Positions 26,958-35,007 of a stretch of DNA of 64,000 bases are shown here, one piece after another; position 1 is the first letter of the stretch, and each line of letters starts with the position of its first letter. The position numbers and the translations under genes were made by a program. Location: positions 310,001-374,000 of the forward strand of contig NZ_BMLY01000002.1 in the NCBI RefSeq assembly GCF_014645555.1. Direction: 5' to 3'. A model generated the notes under the pieces. It was not told the DNA's origin, did no database searches, and saw only the letters and a program-made list of their open reading frames with translations. This DNA is from Silvimonas amylolytica. Lineage in GTDB: Bacteria; Pseudomonadota; Gammaproteobacteria; Burkholderiales; Chitinibacteraceae.

Positions 26958-27865
26958 TACTGGGTACCCAGGGTTTGCAGATGTTCTTGCGTGAACGACC
27001 AGCGCCGGGTCACCACCAGCACGGAGGCGTGATTACCATTGTCATCCACCAGGCCCTTGGGCAGGCGGCTGAACGGGGCCGAGCGCTGCAAAATGCCCAG
27101 CGCGGCTTTATCCAGACGGGCGTCGCCCGAACTGCGATCCACCACCGCAGAACGCAATGAGCCGTCCTGGTTGATCTCGGCCGTCAGCGTCAATTGCCCG
27201 TACAGTTGCTTGCCGGTGGCGTCCTTGGGGTAAATATTGGCCCCCATGCGCTCGATTTTTTCTTTCCAGTCTGACTCCCACAATGCCGTCAGGCTCTTGT
27301 TGGCTGCCAGACCAATGCGCACCTTGCGTGGACGCTGTTGGTATTCGTTGTAATTTTGATCGATCTTGCCCATGGCACCAGACAATTCCTTGACCTGCTG
27401 CTCACGCTTCTGGTCGTCAGAACCATTGGACTGGCTTTGCTGGTTTTTGCCCTGGTTATCCTGCAATTGTTTGATCGTGGCCGGAACCTGCGCCTTCAGC
27501 TGCGTCATCAACCTGGCCGAGTCTTGCTCGAGTTGTTGTTCCTGACGCAACACTTGTTGCAGTTCGGTATTGAATTTGTCGGTCTGGGCCGGCAAGGGGC
27601 TGGACACCTGCTTGTCGGCATCCGTATTGCCCCCGGCATCCTGGTTCACCTGCGCCCGCACCTTGGCCTTGGAAGGCGCGGTATCTGTGGCTTTGTTGAC
27701 CAGCTCTACCTGCATGAATTCCTGTGCGGAAGCGGGCAGGATCTCCGGATGTGTGATGCCGATCCCGAGGATAACCGCTGCGTGTGCCAGTGCGGACACC
27801 GCGAACCCGGTCGTCATGGAACGGCCGTTGCGCAACATTGCAAAATCGCCTGTGATTGAAGTCAT
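26957..27865 (-). CDS. TonB/TolA-like C-terminal domain protein
   Basis: A 302-residue single-pass protein. One membrane helix lies near the N-terminus (about 17-36, [19 protein letters not shown]). A long glutamine-rich, probably coiled periplasmic linker covers about 85-185 (with [17 protein letters not shown] and [11 protein letters not shown]). A C-terminal TonB-family domain (about 210-290) contains the [20 protein letters not shown] motif and ends in [11 protein letters not shown]. ExbB/ExbD partners are not adjacent; TolQR could energise it, or it may be a structural envelope protein. It is translationally linked to ruvC. The family assignment is fair and the receptor partner is unknown. 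Confidence 0.82.
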   Translation of the reverse strand: MTSITGDFAMLRNGRSMTTGFAVSALAHAAVILGIGITHPEILPASAQEFMQVELVNKATDTAPSKAKVRAQVNQDAGGNTDADKQVSSPLPAQTDKFNTELQQVLRQEQQLEQDSARLMTQLKAQVPATIKQLQDNQGKNQQSQSNGSDDQKREQQVKELSGAMGKIDQNYNEYQQRPRKVRIGLAANKSLTALWESDWKEKIERMGANIYPKDATGKQLYGQLTLTAEINQDGSLRSAVVDRSSGDARLDKAALGILQRSAPFSRLPKGLVDDNGNHASVLVVTRRWSFTQEHLQTLGTQ

Positions 27866-27982
27866 CGCGCGAGTGTAGCATAGCAGTCAAGGCCGCCAAC
27901 CCGAGCCGCCCGGCGCATCGTTTGCAAGCCTGACCGGCATTGTTAATATGCCCACTCGCCCTTATATGGATGTGATCAGAAA

Positions 27983-28291
27983 ATGCGCTTGAGTACGCTA
28001 CTGGTTTCCTGTGTCTTGCTGGCTGCAGCCTCGGCCCATGCCGATGACGGTGCCAAGGTTGCCGCTAAATACAACTGCCTGGCTTGCCATGCGGTCGATC
28101 ACAAAATCGTGGGGCCCTCTTACCACGACGTGGCAAACAAATATCGTGGCCAGCCCGGCGTTGAAGCCAGGCTGATGAAGAAAGTGAAAGAAGGGGGCGG
28201 CGGCACATGGGGCACCATTGCCATGCCTGCGCAACAGATCGGTGATGACGATCTGAAAGTCATCATCAAGTGGGTTCTGTCACAGAAATAG
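27983..28291 (+). CDS. Periplasmic c-type cytochrome (c551/c552-like)
   Basis: A 102-residue small electron carrier. The signal peptide covers about 1-20 (ending ASAHA). The haem-binding CLACH motif is near residues 33-37, and the methionine ligand sits in the GTIAMPAQ segment near the C-terminus, preceded by the GGGGTWG turn. Layout and size are those of cytochrome c551/c552, which serves oxidases or denitrification enzymes. No oxidase genes adjoin it. ATG at 27983, divergent from the TonB-like gene. Confidence 0.94.
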   Translation: MRLSTLLVSCVLLAAASAHADDGAKVAAKYNCLACHAVDHKIVGPSYHDVANKYRGQPGVEARLMKKVKEGGGGTWGTIAMPAQQIGDDDLKVIIKWVLSQK

Positions 28292-28299
28292 GATTACGC

Positions 28300-28322
28300 T
28301 TGATGGTCAGTGTTGCCATCAA
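28300..28322 (+). other. Small hairpin after the cytochrome gene
   Basis: TTGATGG (28300-28306) and CCATCAA (28316-28322) form a 7-bp stem with a 9-base loop just after the cytochrome stop. There is no clear T-run, so it may be a 3'-end stabiliser or a weak terminator. Confidence 0.45.
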
Positions 28323-28523
28323 ACCGTAATTTGTTGAGCGGACTCAGCCAGTTGTATGCCGTTTGTCGCGCGTGGCCGCAAGGCAACGGAAGATGTCATC
28401 CGGCTGATATTGCATTGGGCGCACGAGTTGATTAAGCTCCATGCCCATTTGGCGGACCGGGTTTTGTAAGCTGCCATTATTAAAACTGCCGGCCCCGCCC
28501 GGTTCTGAAAAGCGAGTATCACA

Positions 28524-28940
28524 ATGGCCAAACTCACCGAACAAGACATCCTCAGCTGGAATGGTCCGGAAGACGAGTACATGAACGCAGATCATCTGCA
28601 GTTCTTCCGTGAGCTGTTGCTGAAGATGAAGCAAGAACTGCTCGCCAACGCGAACCAGACCAGCCAGCACCTGCAAGAGCAGGAAGCCACGCCTGATCCG
28701 GCTGATCGCGCCACGCTGGAAGAAGAATACGCACTCGAACTGCGCACCCGTGATCGCGAACGCAAGCTTTTGCTGAAGATCGACTCCACGTTGCGCAAGC
28801 TCGATGACGGCTCTTATGGTTACTGCGAAGACACGGGCGAGCCGATCGGCCTTGCTCGTCTGGTAGCCCGTCCGACTGCATCGCTGTCGCTTGAGGCGCA
28901 AGAACGCCGCGAGCGTCTGAAGAAGCAGTTCGCAGACTGA
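28524..28940 (+). CDS. dksA: RNA polymerase-binding transcription factor DksA, cysteine-poor form
   Basis: Works with ppGpp at the RNA polymerase secondary channel to set rRNA and amino-acid promoter activity. It has 138 residues. The coiled coil includes the tip motif DPADRA (58-63), matching the D-x2-D-x-A needed for activity. In the C-terminal globular domain only one zinc-finger cysteine remains (Cys101 in YGYCEDTGEP); the other three positions are Thr, Ser and Ala. That matches the zinc-independent DksA forms known in several proteobacteria. ATG at 28524. A strong terminator follows. Confidence 0.94.
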   Translation: MAKLTEQDILSWNGPEDEYMNADHLQFFRELLLKMKQELLANANQTSQHLQEQEATPDPADRATLEEEYALELRTRDRERKLLLKIDSTLRKLDDGSYGYCEDTGEPIGLARLVARPTASLSLEAQERRERLKKQFAD

Positions 28941-29268
28941 TCCGCCCGTTAGCGATGCCAGCCCGTTGCTACGGCTGGCCGACGACGCGCTCCGGCGCGC
29001 CGTTTACACCGCACCTGTCGCCGTTTTGGCCAGGTGCGGTGTTGTTTTATGCCCCTCGGGACTTTCCCGCACACTTCTGTTTGGCATGATGGGCCCGCAC
29101 CTGACATTTAACGGGTTTGCGGCACCTGTTTAGTGCAAGTTCACGGCAGATCGCCCCAGAAGGCGTCTTTGCTCTTGTTCGCAAATGACGGGCAGGCTAC
29201 TCTAGCGTTTCCCCCTTAAATCTTGCGGTGCAACACATACGGGCACCGGCCGACCTCCAGGACCGTTT
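28941..29268 (+). other. Intergenic region between dksA and aroG
   Basis: It holds a GCCAGCC/GGCTGGC hairpin (28958-28980), the dksA terminator at 29006-29048, and about 200 bases ahead of aroG that must contain the aroG promoter. I see no clear TyrR box, leader peptide or T-box-like structure. Confidence 0.6.
29006..29048 (+). terminator. Terminator after dksA
   Basis: 12-bp stem ACACCGCACCTG (29006-29017) and CAGGTGCGGTGT (29031-29042). The loop contains a nested GCC/GGC pair, and TTGTTTT follows. Confidence 0.85.
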
Positions 29269-30339
29269 ATGCAATACCAGACCGACGACGTACGTATTCG
29301 TGAAATCAAGGAGTTACTGCCTCCGGTTGCCGTTCTGGAAAAGTATCCGGTCACCGAGACCGCATCTGCCACCACTTTCCAGGCGCGCCAGGCCATTCAG
29401 GATATCCTGCATGACCGCGATGATCGTTTGCTGGTCATTGTCGGCCCCTGTTCGATCCACGACCCCAAAGCCGCGCTGGAATACGGTCGCAAGCTCAAGG
29501 TGCTGCGTGAAGAGCTGAAAGACCATCTGGAAGTGGTGATGCGCGTGTATTTCGAGAAGCCGCGTACCACGGTGGGCTGGAAAGGGCTGATCAACGATCC
29601 ATTCCTGGATGGCAGTTTCAATATCAACGAAGGCCTGCGCATCGCTCGCAAGCTGCTGCTTGATCTGAACGATTCTGGCCTGCCAACGGCCGGTGAGTTC
29701 CTCGATATGATCACGCCGCAGTACATGGCTGATTTGATGAGCTGGGGCGCGATCGGCGCCCGGACCACCGAGTCGCAAGTACACCGCGAACTGGCTTCGG
29801 GTATTTCGTGCCCGGTCGGTTTCAAGAACGGTACTGATGGCAATCTGCGGATTGCCATGGACGCCATCCGTTCAGCTTCGGCCCCGCACCATTTCCTGTC
29901 TGTCACCAAGATGGGTCATTCGGCCATTGTCGCGACCGCCGGTAACCCGGACTGCCATGTGATTCTGCGCGGCGGCAAAGAACCGAACTACGACGCCAAC
30001 CACGTGCGCTCTGCCATGGCTGATCTGGCGGGCGCCGGTCTGCCTGAAAAACTGATGGTGGATTTCAGCCATGCCAACAGCCGCAAGGACTACCGTCGCC
30101 AGATGGAAGTCTGTACCGACGTCTCTGCGCAGATCGCCGAAGGCAACAAGGCGTTGTTTGGTGTGATGATTGAAAGCCATCTGGTGGAGGGCCGTCAGGA
30201 CCAGGTTGAAGGCAAGGAACTTTGCTACGGCCAGTCGATTACGGATGCCTGCATTGGCTGGAATGACACCGAAAAAGCCCTGACCGAACTGGCGAACGCC
30301 GTTGCGCAACGCCGGGCGTTGAGCAAGCTTGGCCGATAA
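29269..30339 (+). CDS. aroG: 3-deoxy-7-phosphoheptulonate (DAHP) synthase, class I
   Basis: First step of the shikimate pathway: phosphoenolpyruvate plus erythrose 4-phosphate gives DAHP. The 356-residue length, the N-terminal extension used for allosteric control and the motifs VGPCSIHDP, GARTTESQVHRELASG and KLMVDFSHANS identify an AroFGH-type class I enzyme. The metal ligands Cys, His and Glu appear intact. Which aromatic amino acid inhibits it cannot be read with certainty, so the symbol stands for the general type. ATG at 29269; a terminator follows at 30367. Confidence 0.92.
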   Translation: MQYQTDDVRIREIKELLPPVAVLEKYPVTETASATTFQARQAIQDILHDRDDRLLVIVGPCSIHDPKAALEYGRKLKVLREELKDHLEVVMRVYFEKPRTTVGWKGLINDPFLDGSFNINEGLRIARKLLLDLNDSGLPTAGEFLDMITPQYMADLMSWGAIGARTTESQVHRELASGISCPVGFKNGTDGNLRIAMDAIRSASAPHHFLSVTKMGHSAIVATAGNPDCHVILRGGKEPNYDANHVRSAMADLAGAGLPEKLMVDFSHANSRKDYRRQMEVCTDVSAQIAEGNKALFGVMIESHLVEGRQDQVEGKELCYGQSITDACIGWNDTEKALTELANAVAQRRALSKLGR

Positions 30340-30366
30340 GTCTTGCCTGCAAGACGCCGCAAATAG

Positions 30367-30393
30367 AAACGCCCCGGTTAAACGGGGCGTTTT
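30367..30393 (+). terminator. Terminator after aroG
   Basis: Stem AAACGCCCCG (30367-30376) and CGGGGCGTTT (30383-30392) with a 6-base loop and a short T-run. Confidence 0.82.
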
Positions 30394-30444
30394 GCATGAC
30401 GCGAACCAGGTCAGTCTGGTCTGGACAAGTTGCGCTGAACTGGC

Positions 30445-31545
30445 ATGATTAAAGTCATGCGCGAACCCTTGGTACCCCTTCATTTGCTGGCCCTGAATGC
30501 CGATGCATCCCTGCCCTGGCGGCAAGCGGTGTCTTCAGGTATCGCAGTGGGTATACCGGCATTGGTTGGACTGCTGGCTGGCGATGTCATCGGTGCCTTG
30601 CTGGGTGCCATTGGTGGCCTCTATGCCACTTTGCTTGATTATGGCGGTACAGCGCGTCATCGCCTGATGACACAGGCATTCGGCCTCATTGTCATTCTCG
30701 GTAGCGGCGCGATCGGCCTGTGGTTAGGACCGCACCACATCATGATGTTTGTCTCACTGGCCGTCCTGACCTTTGTGATCGGCTGGAATGACGGCCTTGG
30801 TGTGGCGCTGGATAACATCTTTCGCTTTGCCGCCCTCGCGCTGGTGCTCTACGCCTATCTGACCGCGCCACCCGCCGCGGCTTTTATTTACCTGGCGCTG
30901 GGTATTGGCGTGGGTGTCGTATCAGTTCTGGTGGATGACCGTTTGTGGCCCCGTGCGTTGCCGCGGCAGCATCCCGGCCTGCGCAACAGTTTCCGGCGTA
31001 TACGAGCCGGGCACAGTGCGGGTATCTGGCACGCCTTGGGCTTAAGTGTGACAACATGCGCAGCGCTATGGATTGCCCAGCACACGCACTATCCACGCCC
31101 TGCATGGGTGGCAACCGTGGTGTTATTTGTCACCCGCCCCGATGGGCTTGATAGCCTGACACGGTTATTTCGCAGCGTTTTTGGCGCGATTATTGGCGTC
31201 GCGCTGGCCTGGTTGGTCAGCCACCTGACGCCGCAAGCCTGGGCACTCTATGGCTGGGCGGTGTTGTTTGCCTTCCTGCGGCCTTTGGCACTCGCCCGCA
31301 ATTTCTGGGCTCACTACGCCTTAATGACCGCCATGATCTTGCTGTTGTTCGATTTGATGTTCTACCCCAGCGGGAATCATCTGGCGGGGATCGAAATACT
31401 TGGTATTCGCCTGCATGGCGTATTGCTGGGTTCGGTGATCGCCCTGTTGGGCATGGTCACCTTCAACCGCCAGGCCCGGGGCTATTTTGTGCAACAAGTG
31501 CGCGATTACTCACCCGCATGGTTGGGTGGCCGCCGGAAACCCTGA
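30445..31545 (+). CDS. FUSC-family inner membrane protein
   Basis: A 366-residue polytopic membrane protein made of two similar halves. Each has about four to five hydrophobic helices, and they are separated by a basic cytoplasmic stretch (about 168-195, RLWPRALPRQHPGLRNSFRR). The pattern and the second-half motif HYPRPAWVATVVLFVTRPDG followed by RSVFGAIIGVALAWL are those of the fusaric-acid-resistance (FUSC/YccS-like) family. Such proteins act in aromatic acid efflux or cell-envelope functions. No membrane-fusion or outer-membrane partner is adjacent, so its substrate is unknown. The start could be 30445 or the ATG at 30457. Confidence 0.82.
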   Translation: MIKVMREPLVPLHLLALNADASLPWRQAVSSGIAVGIPALVGLLAGDVIGALLGAIGGLYATLLDYGGTARHRLMTQAFGLIVILGSGAIGLWLGPHHIMMFVSLAVLTFVIGWNDGLGVALDNIFRFAALALVLYAYLTAPPAAAFIYLALGIGVGVVSVLVDDRLWPRALPRQHPGLRNSFRRIRAGHSAGIWHALGLSVTTCAALWIAQHTHYPRPAWVATVVLFVTRPDGLDSLTRLFRSVFGAIIGVALAWLVSHLTPQAWALYGWAVLFAFLRPLALARNFWAHYALMTAMILLLFDLMFYPSGNHLAGIEILGIRLHGVLLGSVIALLGMVTFNRQARGYFVQQVRDYSPAWLGGRRKP

Positions 31546-31550
31546 GCCGG

Positions 31551-32036
31551 TCAGCGGCGCAACAGGCCCCGAACGTGCCGTTCCACATCGGCCTCTTCGA
31601 TCTCGCCATGTGTACCACCTGGCGCCACTTCGGCCAGATCAACGCCCAGCCGCGCAGCCAGTTGTGCGGCTTTCAGGCTCACCACCAGATAATCGCGGCG
31701 CGGGGTTATGTTAGCCGGCGCCAGCAGTGGCGGTTCATCGTCGCCATCCTGCACGGGCGGCGGCAGGATCTCCAGCATATCGCCGTCTTCGTCTTCGACT
31801 TCCATCATCAGCAGCAGACCAGTGGCTTCCACCTGATCGCCCTGTTCCACCATAAAGCGATCCACGAACCCTGCCGCAGGTGCGTGCACAACGATGTCCG
31901 TTTCACCGGCGCGCAAAGTGACCAGCACGGCGTCGGCCAGCACCGCTTCGCCCTCGGCCCGATGAAGCTGGGTCACGATGGCATGGCCGGCAAATTCCGG
32001 GGCACAGATAAGGTGGGTCGTATATTCTTTTGTCAT
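31551..32036 (-). CDS. Lipoyl-domain plus E3-binding-domain protein lacking the lipoyl lysine
   Basis: A 161-residue protein resembling the N-terminal part of an E2 acyltransferase. Residues about 5-82 form a biotinyl/lipoyl-type hammerhead domain. An acidic, proline-rich linker (about 82-110) and a peripheral-subunit-binding domain (about 118-157; AAQLAARLGVDLAEVAPGGT) follow. No acyltransferase domain follows. At the beta-turn where lipoyl domains have D-K-A, this protein reads RAGETDIVV, with Glu45 at the lysine position, so it should not be lipoylated or biotinylated. The ATG at 32034-32036 is chosen; 13 upstream codons have no similarity. It is divergent from ackA. Its function is unknown, and a scaffold or regulator of a dehydrogenase complex is possible. 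Confidence 0.78.
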   Translation of the reverse strand: MTKEYTTHLICAPEFAGHAIVTQLHRAEGEAVLADAVLVTLRAGETDIVVHAPAAGFVDRFMVEQGDQVEATGLLLMMEVEDEDGDMLEILPPPVQDGDDEPPLLAPANITPRRDYLVVSLKAAQLAARLGVDLAEVAPGGTHGEIEEADVERHVRGLLRR

Positions 32037-32101
32037 TATCTTCAAGCTGGTTTTGCCAACCTTTCCGGCGCGCAACCTGGTAAATATCTACGCAAAGCGT
32101 A

Positions 32102-32115
32102 TTGATATGTACCAA
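32102..32115 (+). promoter_or_regulatory. FNR/ANR-type box upstream of ackA
   Basis: TTGATATGTACCAA matches TTGAT-N4-ATCAA with one mismatch. Its centre (32108.5) lies about 40 bases before the start site predicted from the -10-like TAAAAT at 32137-32142, which is the class II activator position. Confidence 0.6.
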
Positions 32116-32149
32116 TATTTGCTTTTGATGGCGTCATAAAATATGCATT

Positions 32150-32164
32150 CGTAGTTTTACTACG
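32150..32164. promoter_or_regulatory. Short palindrome at the predicted ackA transcription start
   Basis: CGTAGT-TTT-ACTACG, perfect 6-bp arms, overlapping the predicted start site near 32149. It could be an operator or a 5'-end hairpin. Confidence 0.4.
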
Positions 32165-32368
32165 TACTTGCAGGTGCATCGTGTGCCTGCCCGTACCGCA
32201 GTATATCCGTTTGCCTGCCCATGACCGAAAATCGGCGCTGTAATCCAGCCCGGATTGGCCCCTGGGTTATTTTCAGGCTGCCAGCTGGCTTGCCCACCCG
32301 CAAGCCACCCTGGTGGAACCAGCCCGTTGTGGGTCGCGCCCTGAGCGCGATCCAAGGAGAAGCCCCAC

Positions 32369-33562
32369 ATGAACGACCTGATCCTGATCATCAATGCCGG
32401 CTCGTCCAGCATCAAGTTTTCCTTGTTCATCCAGACTGCCGCAGACCCTGCATTGCTATACAAAGGTCAGGTTGAGGGGATTTACGTCGACCCGCAATTC
32501 TCTGCCAAAAACGCTGCAGGGGATAAACTGGCCGATGAAAAATTGCCGGCCGATGCACCCCGCAATCATGATTACGCACTGCGTTATCTGCTCAACTGGG
32601 TCCAGGCCCATACCGAAGGCCGCAAACTGGCGGTGATCGGTCACCGTGTGGTGCACGGCGGCACCGCCTTCACCAAACCGGTGAAAGTGGATGCAAGTGT
32701 GCTCGCAGAACTCGATACCACCATCCCGTTGGCCCCGCTGCACGCGCCACACAATATCGGCCCGATGAAGACGCTGGCCGGCCTCTTGCCGGACGTGCCA
32801 CAGGTAGCGTGTTTTGACACCGCCTTCCATCGCACCCAGCCCGAGATCAATCAGCTCTATGCATTGCCGGTAGAACTGGCCGAGCGCGAAGGCATCCGCC
32901 GCTGGGGTTTCCACGGGCTTTCGTACGAATATATCTCCAGCGTGCTGCCTGATATCGATGCCCGTGCCGCATCAGGCCGTGCCGTGGTGTGTCACCTGGG
33001 CAATGGCGCCTCCATGGCCGCGCTGCACAAGGGCCTGTGCGTACTGACCACCATGGGCTTCACGGCGCTGGAAGGCCTGCCAATGGGCACGCGCACCGGC
33101 ACCATCGATCCGGCCATCGTGCTGCACTTGATGACGCATCTGAAAATGAATGCCGCAGAGATCGAATCGCTGCTGTACAAAGAGTCTGGGCTGCTGGGAT
33201 TGTCGGGCGTGTCCAGCGACATGCGTGAACTGCACGCCAGCAGTGAGCCTCGTGCACGTCTGGCCATTGAATACTTTGCCAGTCGCATCGTGCAGCAAGT
33301 CGGCTCACTGGCGGCTTCGCTGCAGGGTATCGATGCGCTGGTATTCACCGCGGGTATCGGCGAGAACGACGATGAACTGCGCCGCCTCGTCTGCGCACCG
33401 TTGCAATGGCTTGGGGTGCATCTGGATGAACCCGCCAACAAGGTCCGCAGCGGGGAGCCACGGCGCATTTCCAACGCGCAAAGTACTGTTGCGGTCTATG
33501 TGATCCCGACCAATGAGGAATTGATGATCGCCCGACACGCCCTGCGTTGCATTGGCGCCTGA
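32369..33562 (+). CDS. ackA: Acetate kinase
   Basis: Interconverts acetate plus ATP with acetyl phosphate plus ADP. It has 397 residues. The N-terminal ATP/substrate motif NAGSSSIKFSLF is at about 8-19, VIGHRVVHGG at 88-97 and the GFHGLSYEYI segment near 187. A GNGAS adenosine motif and the C-terminal FTAGIGEN complete the ASKHA fold. An AAGGAGA ribosome-binding site precedes the ATG at 32369. No pta or xfp gene is adjacent, so it stands as a single transcription unit between its own promoter region and a strong terminator. Confidence 0.97.
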   Translation: MNDLILIINAGSSSIKFSLFIQTAADPALLYKGQVEGIYVDPQFSAKNAAGDKLADEKLPADAPRNHDYALRYLLNWVQAHTEGRKLAVIGHRVVHGGTAFTKPVKVDASVLAELDTTIPLAPLHAPHNIGPMKTLAGLLPDVPQVACFDTAFHRTQPEINQLYALPVELAEREGIRRWGFHGLSYEYISSVLPDIDARAASGRAVVCHLGNGASMAALHKGLCVLTTMGFTALEGLPMGTRTGTIDPAIVLHLMTHLKMNAAEIESLLYKESGLLGLSGVSSDMRELHASSEPRARLAIEYFASRIVQQVGSLAASLQGIDALVFTAGIGENDDELRRLVCAPLQWLGVHLDEPANKVRSGEPRRISNAQSTVAVYVIPTNEELMIARHALRCIGA

Positions 33563-33584
33563 TTGAATCACTGCTGACCAGACG

Positions 33585-33617
33585 AAAGGCGCAGTGCAGA
33601 CTGCGCCTTTTTTTGTT
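33585..33617 (+). terminator. Terminator after ackA
   Basis: 11-bp stem AAAGGCGCAGT (33585-33595) and ACTGCGCCTTT (33600-33610), tetraloop GCAG, followed by a T-run. Confidence 0.92.
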
Positions 33618-33765
33618 TTTTCGGGCCGGGAACCAGCCGGCACCGTGCAGGTCAACCCGCCGTCACACAGGGTTCACAGCAGTTACCGATACTGCTGAAC
33701 TTGTCAGAATCCCGTCATAGTCAATACGATGCTGCGTGATACACGACAACAAGGAATCAGCACAG

Positions 33766-34527
33766 ATGGATAACAGCGGGATCATCATCGACAACAGCGT
33801 GGAGCCACGCCGCGTTCCAGCCGGACATGGCTGGACGTGGATTGCCGACGCCTTCAGGATGTTTTTCAAGCATTGGTGGCAATGGCTGCTGTTGTGCGCC
33901 GTCATGCTCGTCATCTTGTTCGGCTTGTTGTTGATTCCCTTCGTAGGAATGCTGACCCCCATTGTTGCGCCCATGCTGATCGCCGGCATTGCCTGGGCCG
34001 CGCATGAAAGCCGCAGCCAGGAACGGGCACCAGCCTTGCCCGATCTCTTTATTGGCTTGAAAGAGAAGACACGTACCCTCATCAGCGTGGGCCTGCTGTA
34101 TATGCTGGGTTCATTTGTTGTGATGGCCGTACTGGCTTTGCTGGGTCGGCTGATGGTATCGCCAGAGGAAATCCAGGCGATCCACGCTGCGCAGACAGGT
34201 AAAGGCCCGGTGCCCGAACTGGATACCAGCGGGATTGTGTTTGTGGCGTTGTTCGTGGTGGGCATGCTGTTCATGAACAGTATTTATTTCTTTGCTCCGC
34301 AACTCGTCATTCTTCGCAATCTAAAGGCTGTCGAAGCGATGCGTATCAGCTATCTGGCGTTCTGGCGCAATTGGCTGCCATTGACGGTGGCCGGGATCAT
34401 TCTGCTGTTGATGGCCATCGTGGCCAGTTTGCCCATGATGCTGGGTTTGATTCTGTTGCTGCCCGTCACGATCTTGTTCAACTACACCTGCTATGCCGAC
34501 GTATTCGGCGACCATCCGCAACACTAA
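33766..34527 (+). CDS. BPSS1780-type integral membrane protein
   Basis: A 253-residue inner-membrane protein with about six hydrophobic helices: two near 36-90, one near 105-125, one near 152-175 and two at 205-245. The N-terminal VPAGHGWTWIADAFRMFFKHWWQW segment is the hallmark of the BPSS1780/YciC-like family of unknown function. An AAGGAA ribosome-binding site precedes the ATG at 33766, which is preferred over one 10 codons upstream. Diacylglycerol kinase follows after 11 bases, so a lipid or envelope role is plausible but not shown. Confidence 0.8.
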   Translation: MDNSGIIIDNSVEPRRVPAGHGWTWIADAFRMFFKHWWQWLLLCAVMLVILFGLLLIPFVGMLTPIVAPMLIAGIAWAAHESRSQERAPALPDLFIGLKEKTRTLISVGLLYMLGSFVVMAVLALLGRLMVSPEEIQAIHAAQTGKGPVPELDTSGIVFVALFVVGMLFMNSIYFFAPQLVILRNLKAVEAMRISYLAFWRNWLPLTVAGIILLLMAIVASLPMMLGLILLLPVTILFNYTCYADVFGDHPQH

Positions 34528-34538
34528 AAGGAAACATC

Positions 34539-34919
34539 GTGTCTGCTGAAGAAAGCCCGTTCAAAGGCAAAACCGGCGCCCAGCGCGTACTCAATGCACT
34601 TGGCTATTCACTTGATGGTCTGGGTGCTGGCTGGAAGAACGAAGCGGCATTTCGCCAGGTCTCGATGCTGGCCGTGGTCGGCATCATCATTGCCTTTATC
34701 GCACCGTTGCACGCGTGGGCGCGTGCCGTGGTCATTGCCAGCCATCTACTCACGGTGATTGTGGAGCTTTTGAACTCTGCCGTGGAAGCTGCGGTGGATC
34801 ACACCTCGCTCGAACGCCATGTATTAGCCAAGCGGGCCAAGGATCTGGGCAGCGCGGCACAGCTGATTTGCCTGATCAACCTGGCAGCCATGTGGCTGTT
34901 GGGGATTTTCGGCGCCTGA
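34539..34919 (+). CDS. dgkA: Diacylglycerol kinase, GTG start
   Basis: Integral-membrane enzyme that phosphorylates diacylglycerol to phosphatidic acid, recycling lipid from membrane-derived oligosaccharide synthesis. It has 126 residues with three membrane helices. The catalytic signature VELLNSAVEAAVDH is at about 70-83, and KNEAAFRQ is near 33. The start is a GTG at 34539 preceded by AAAAGGAAA. The in-frame extension upstream lies inside the preceding gene and is discarded. A bidirectional terminator follows. Confidence 0.96.
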   Translation: MSAEESPFKGKTGAQRVLNALGYSLDGLGAGWKNEAAFRQVSMLAVVGIIIAFIAPLHAWARAVVIASHLLTVIVELLNSAVEAAVDHTSLERHVLAKRAKDLGSAAQLICLINLAAMWLLGIFGA

Positions 34920-34933
34920 CTTCTGGTTCATGA

Positions 34934-34976
34934 CCCACAAAAAAACCCCGCATCAAATGGCGGGGTTTTTTGTGGG
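34934..34976. terminator. Bidirectional terminator between dgkA and the LytTR regulator
   Basis: Long symmetric stem from CCCACAAAAAA and CCCCGC on the left to GCGGGG, TTTTTT and GTGGG on the right, with a short loop near 34952-34959. Confidence 0.9.
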
Positions 34977-35007
34977 GGTCAAACCAGTTCAAAACAAGCG
35001 GCAAGGC

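Larger units (their letters stand above)
32037..32368. other. Intergenic region between the lipoyl-like gene and ackA
   Basis: 332 bases between two divergent genes. It contains an FNR/ANR-like box at 32102, a matching -10 element at 32137 and a perfect palindrome at 32150. The ackA transcript from that promoter would carry a leader of about 220 bases. No open reading frame in it looks real. Confidence 0.6.
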
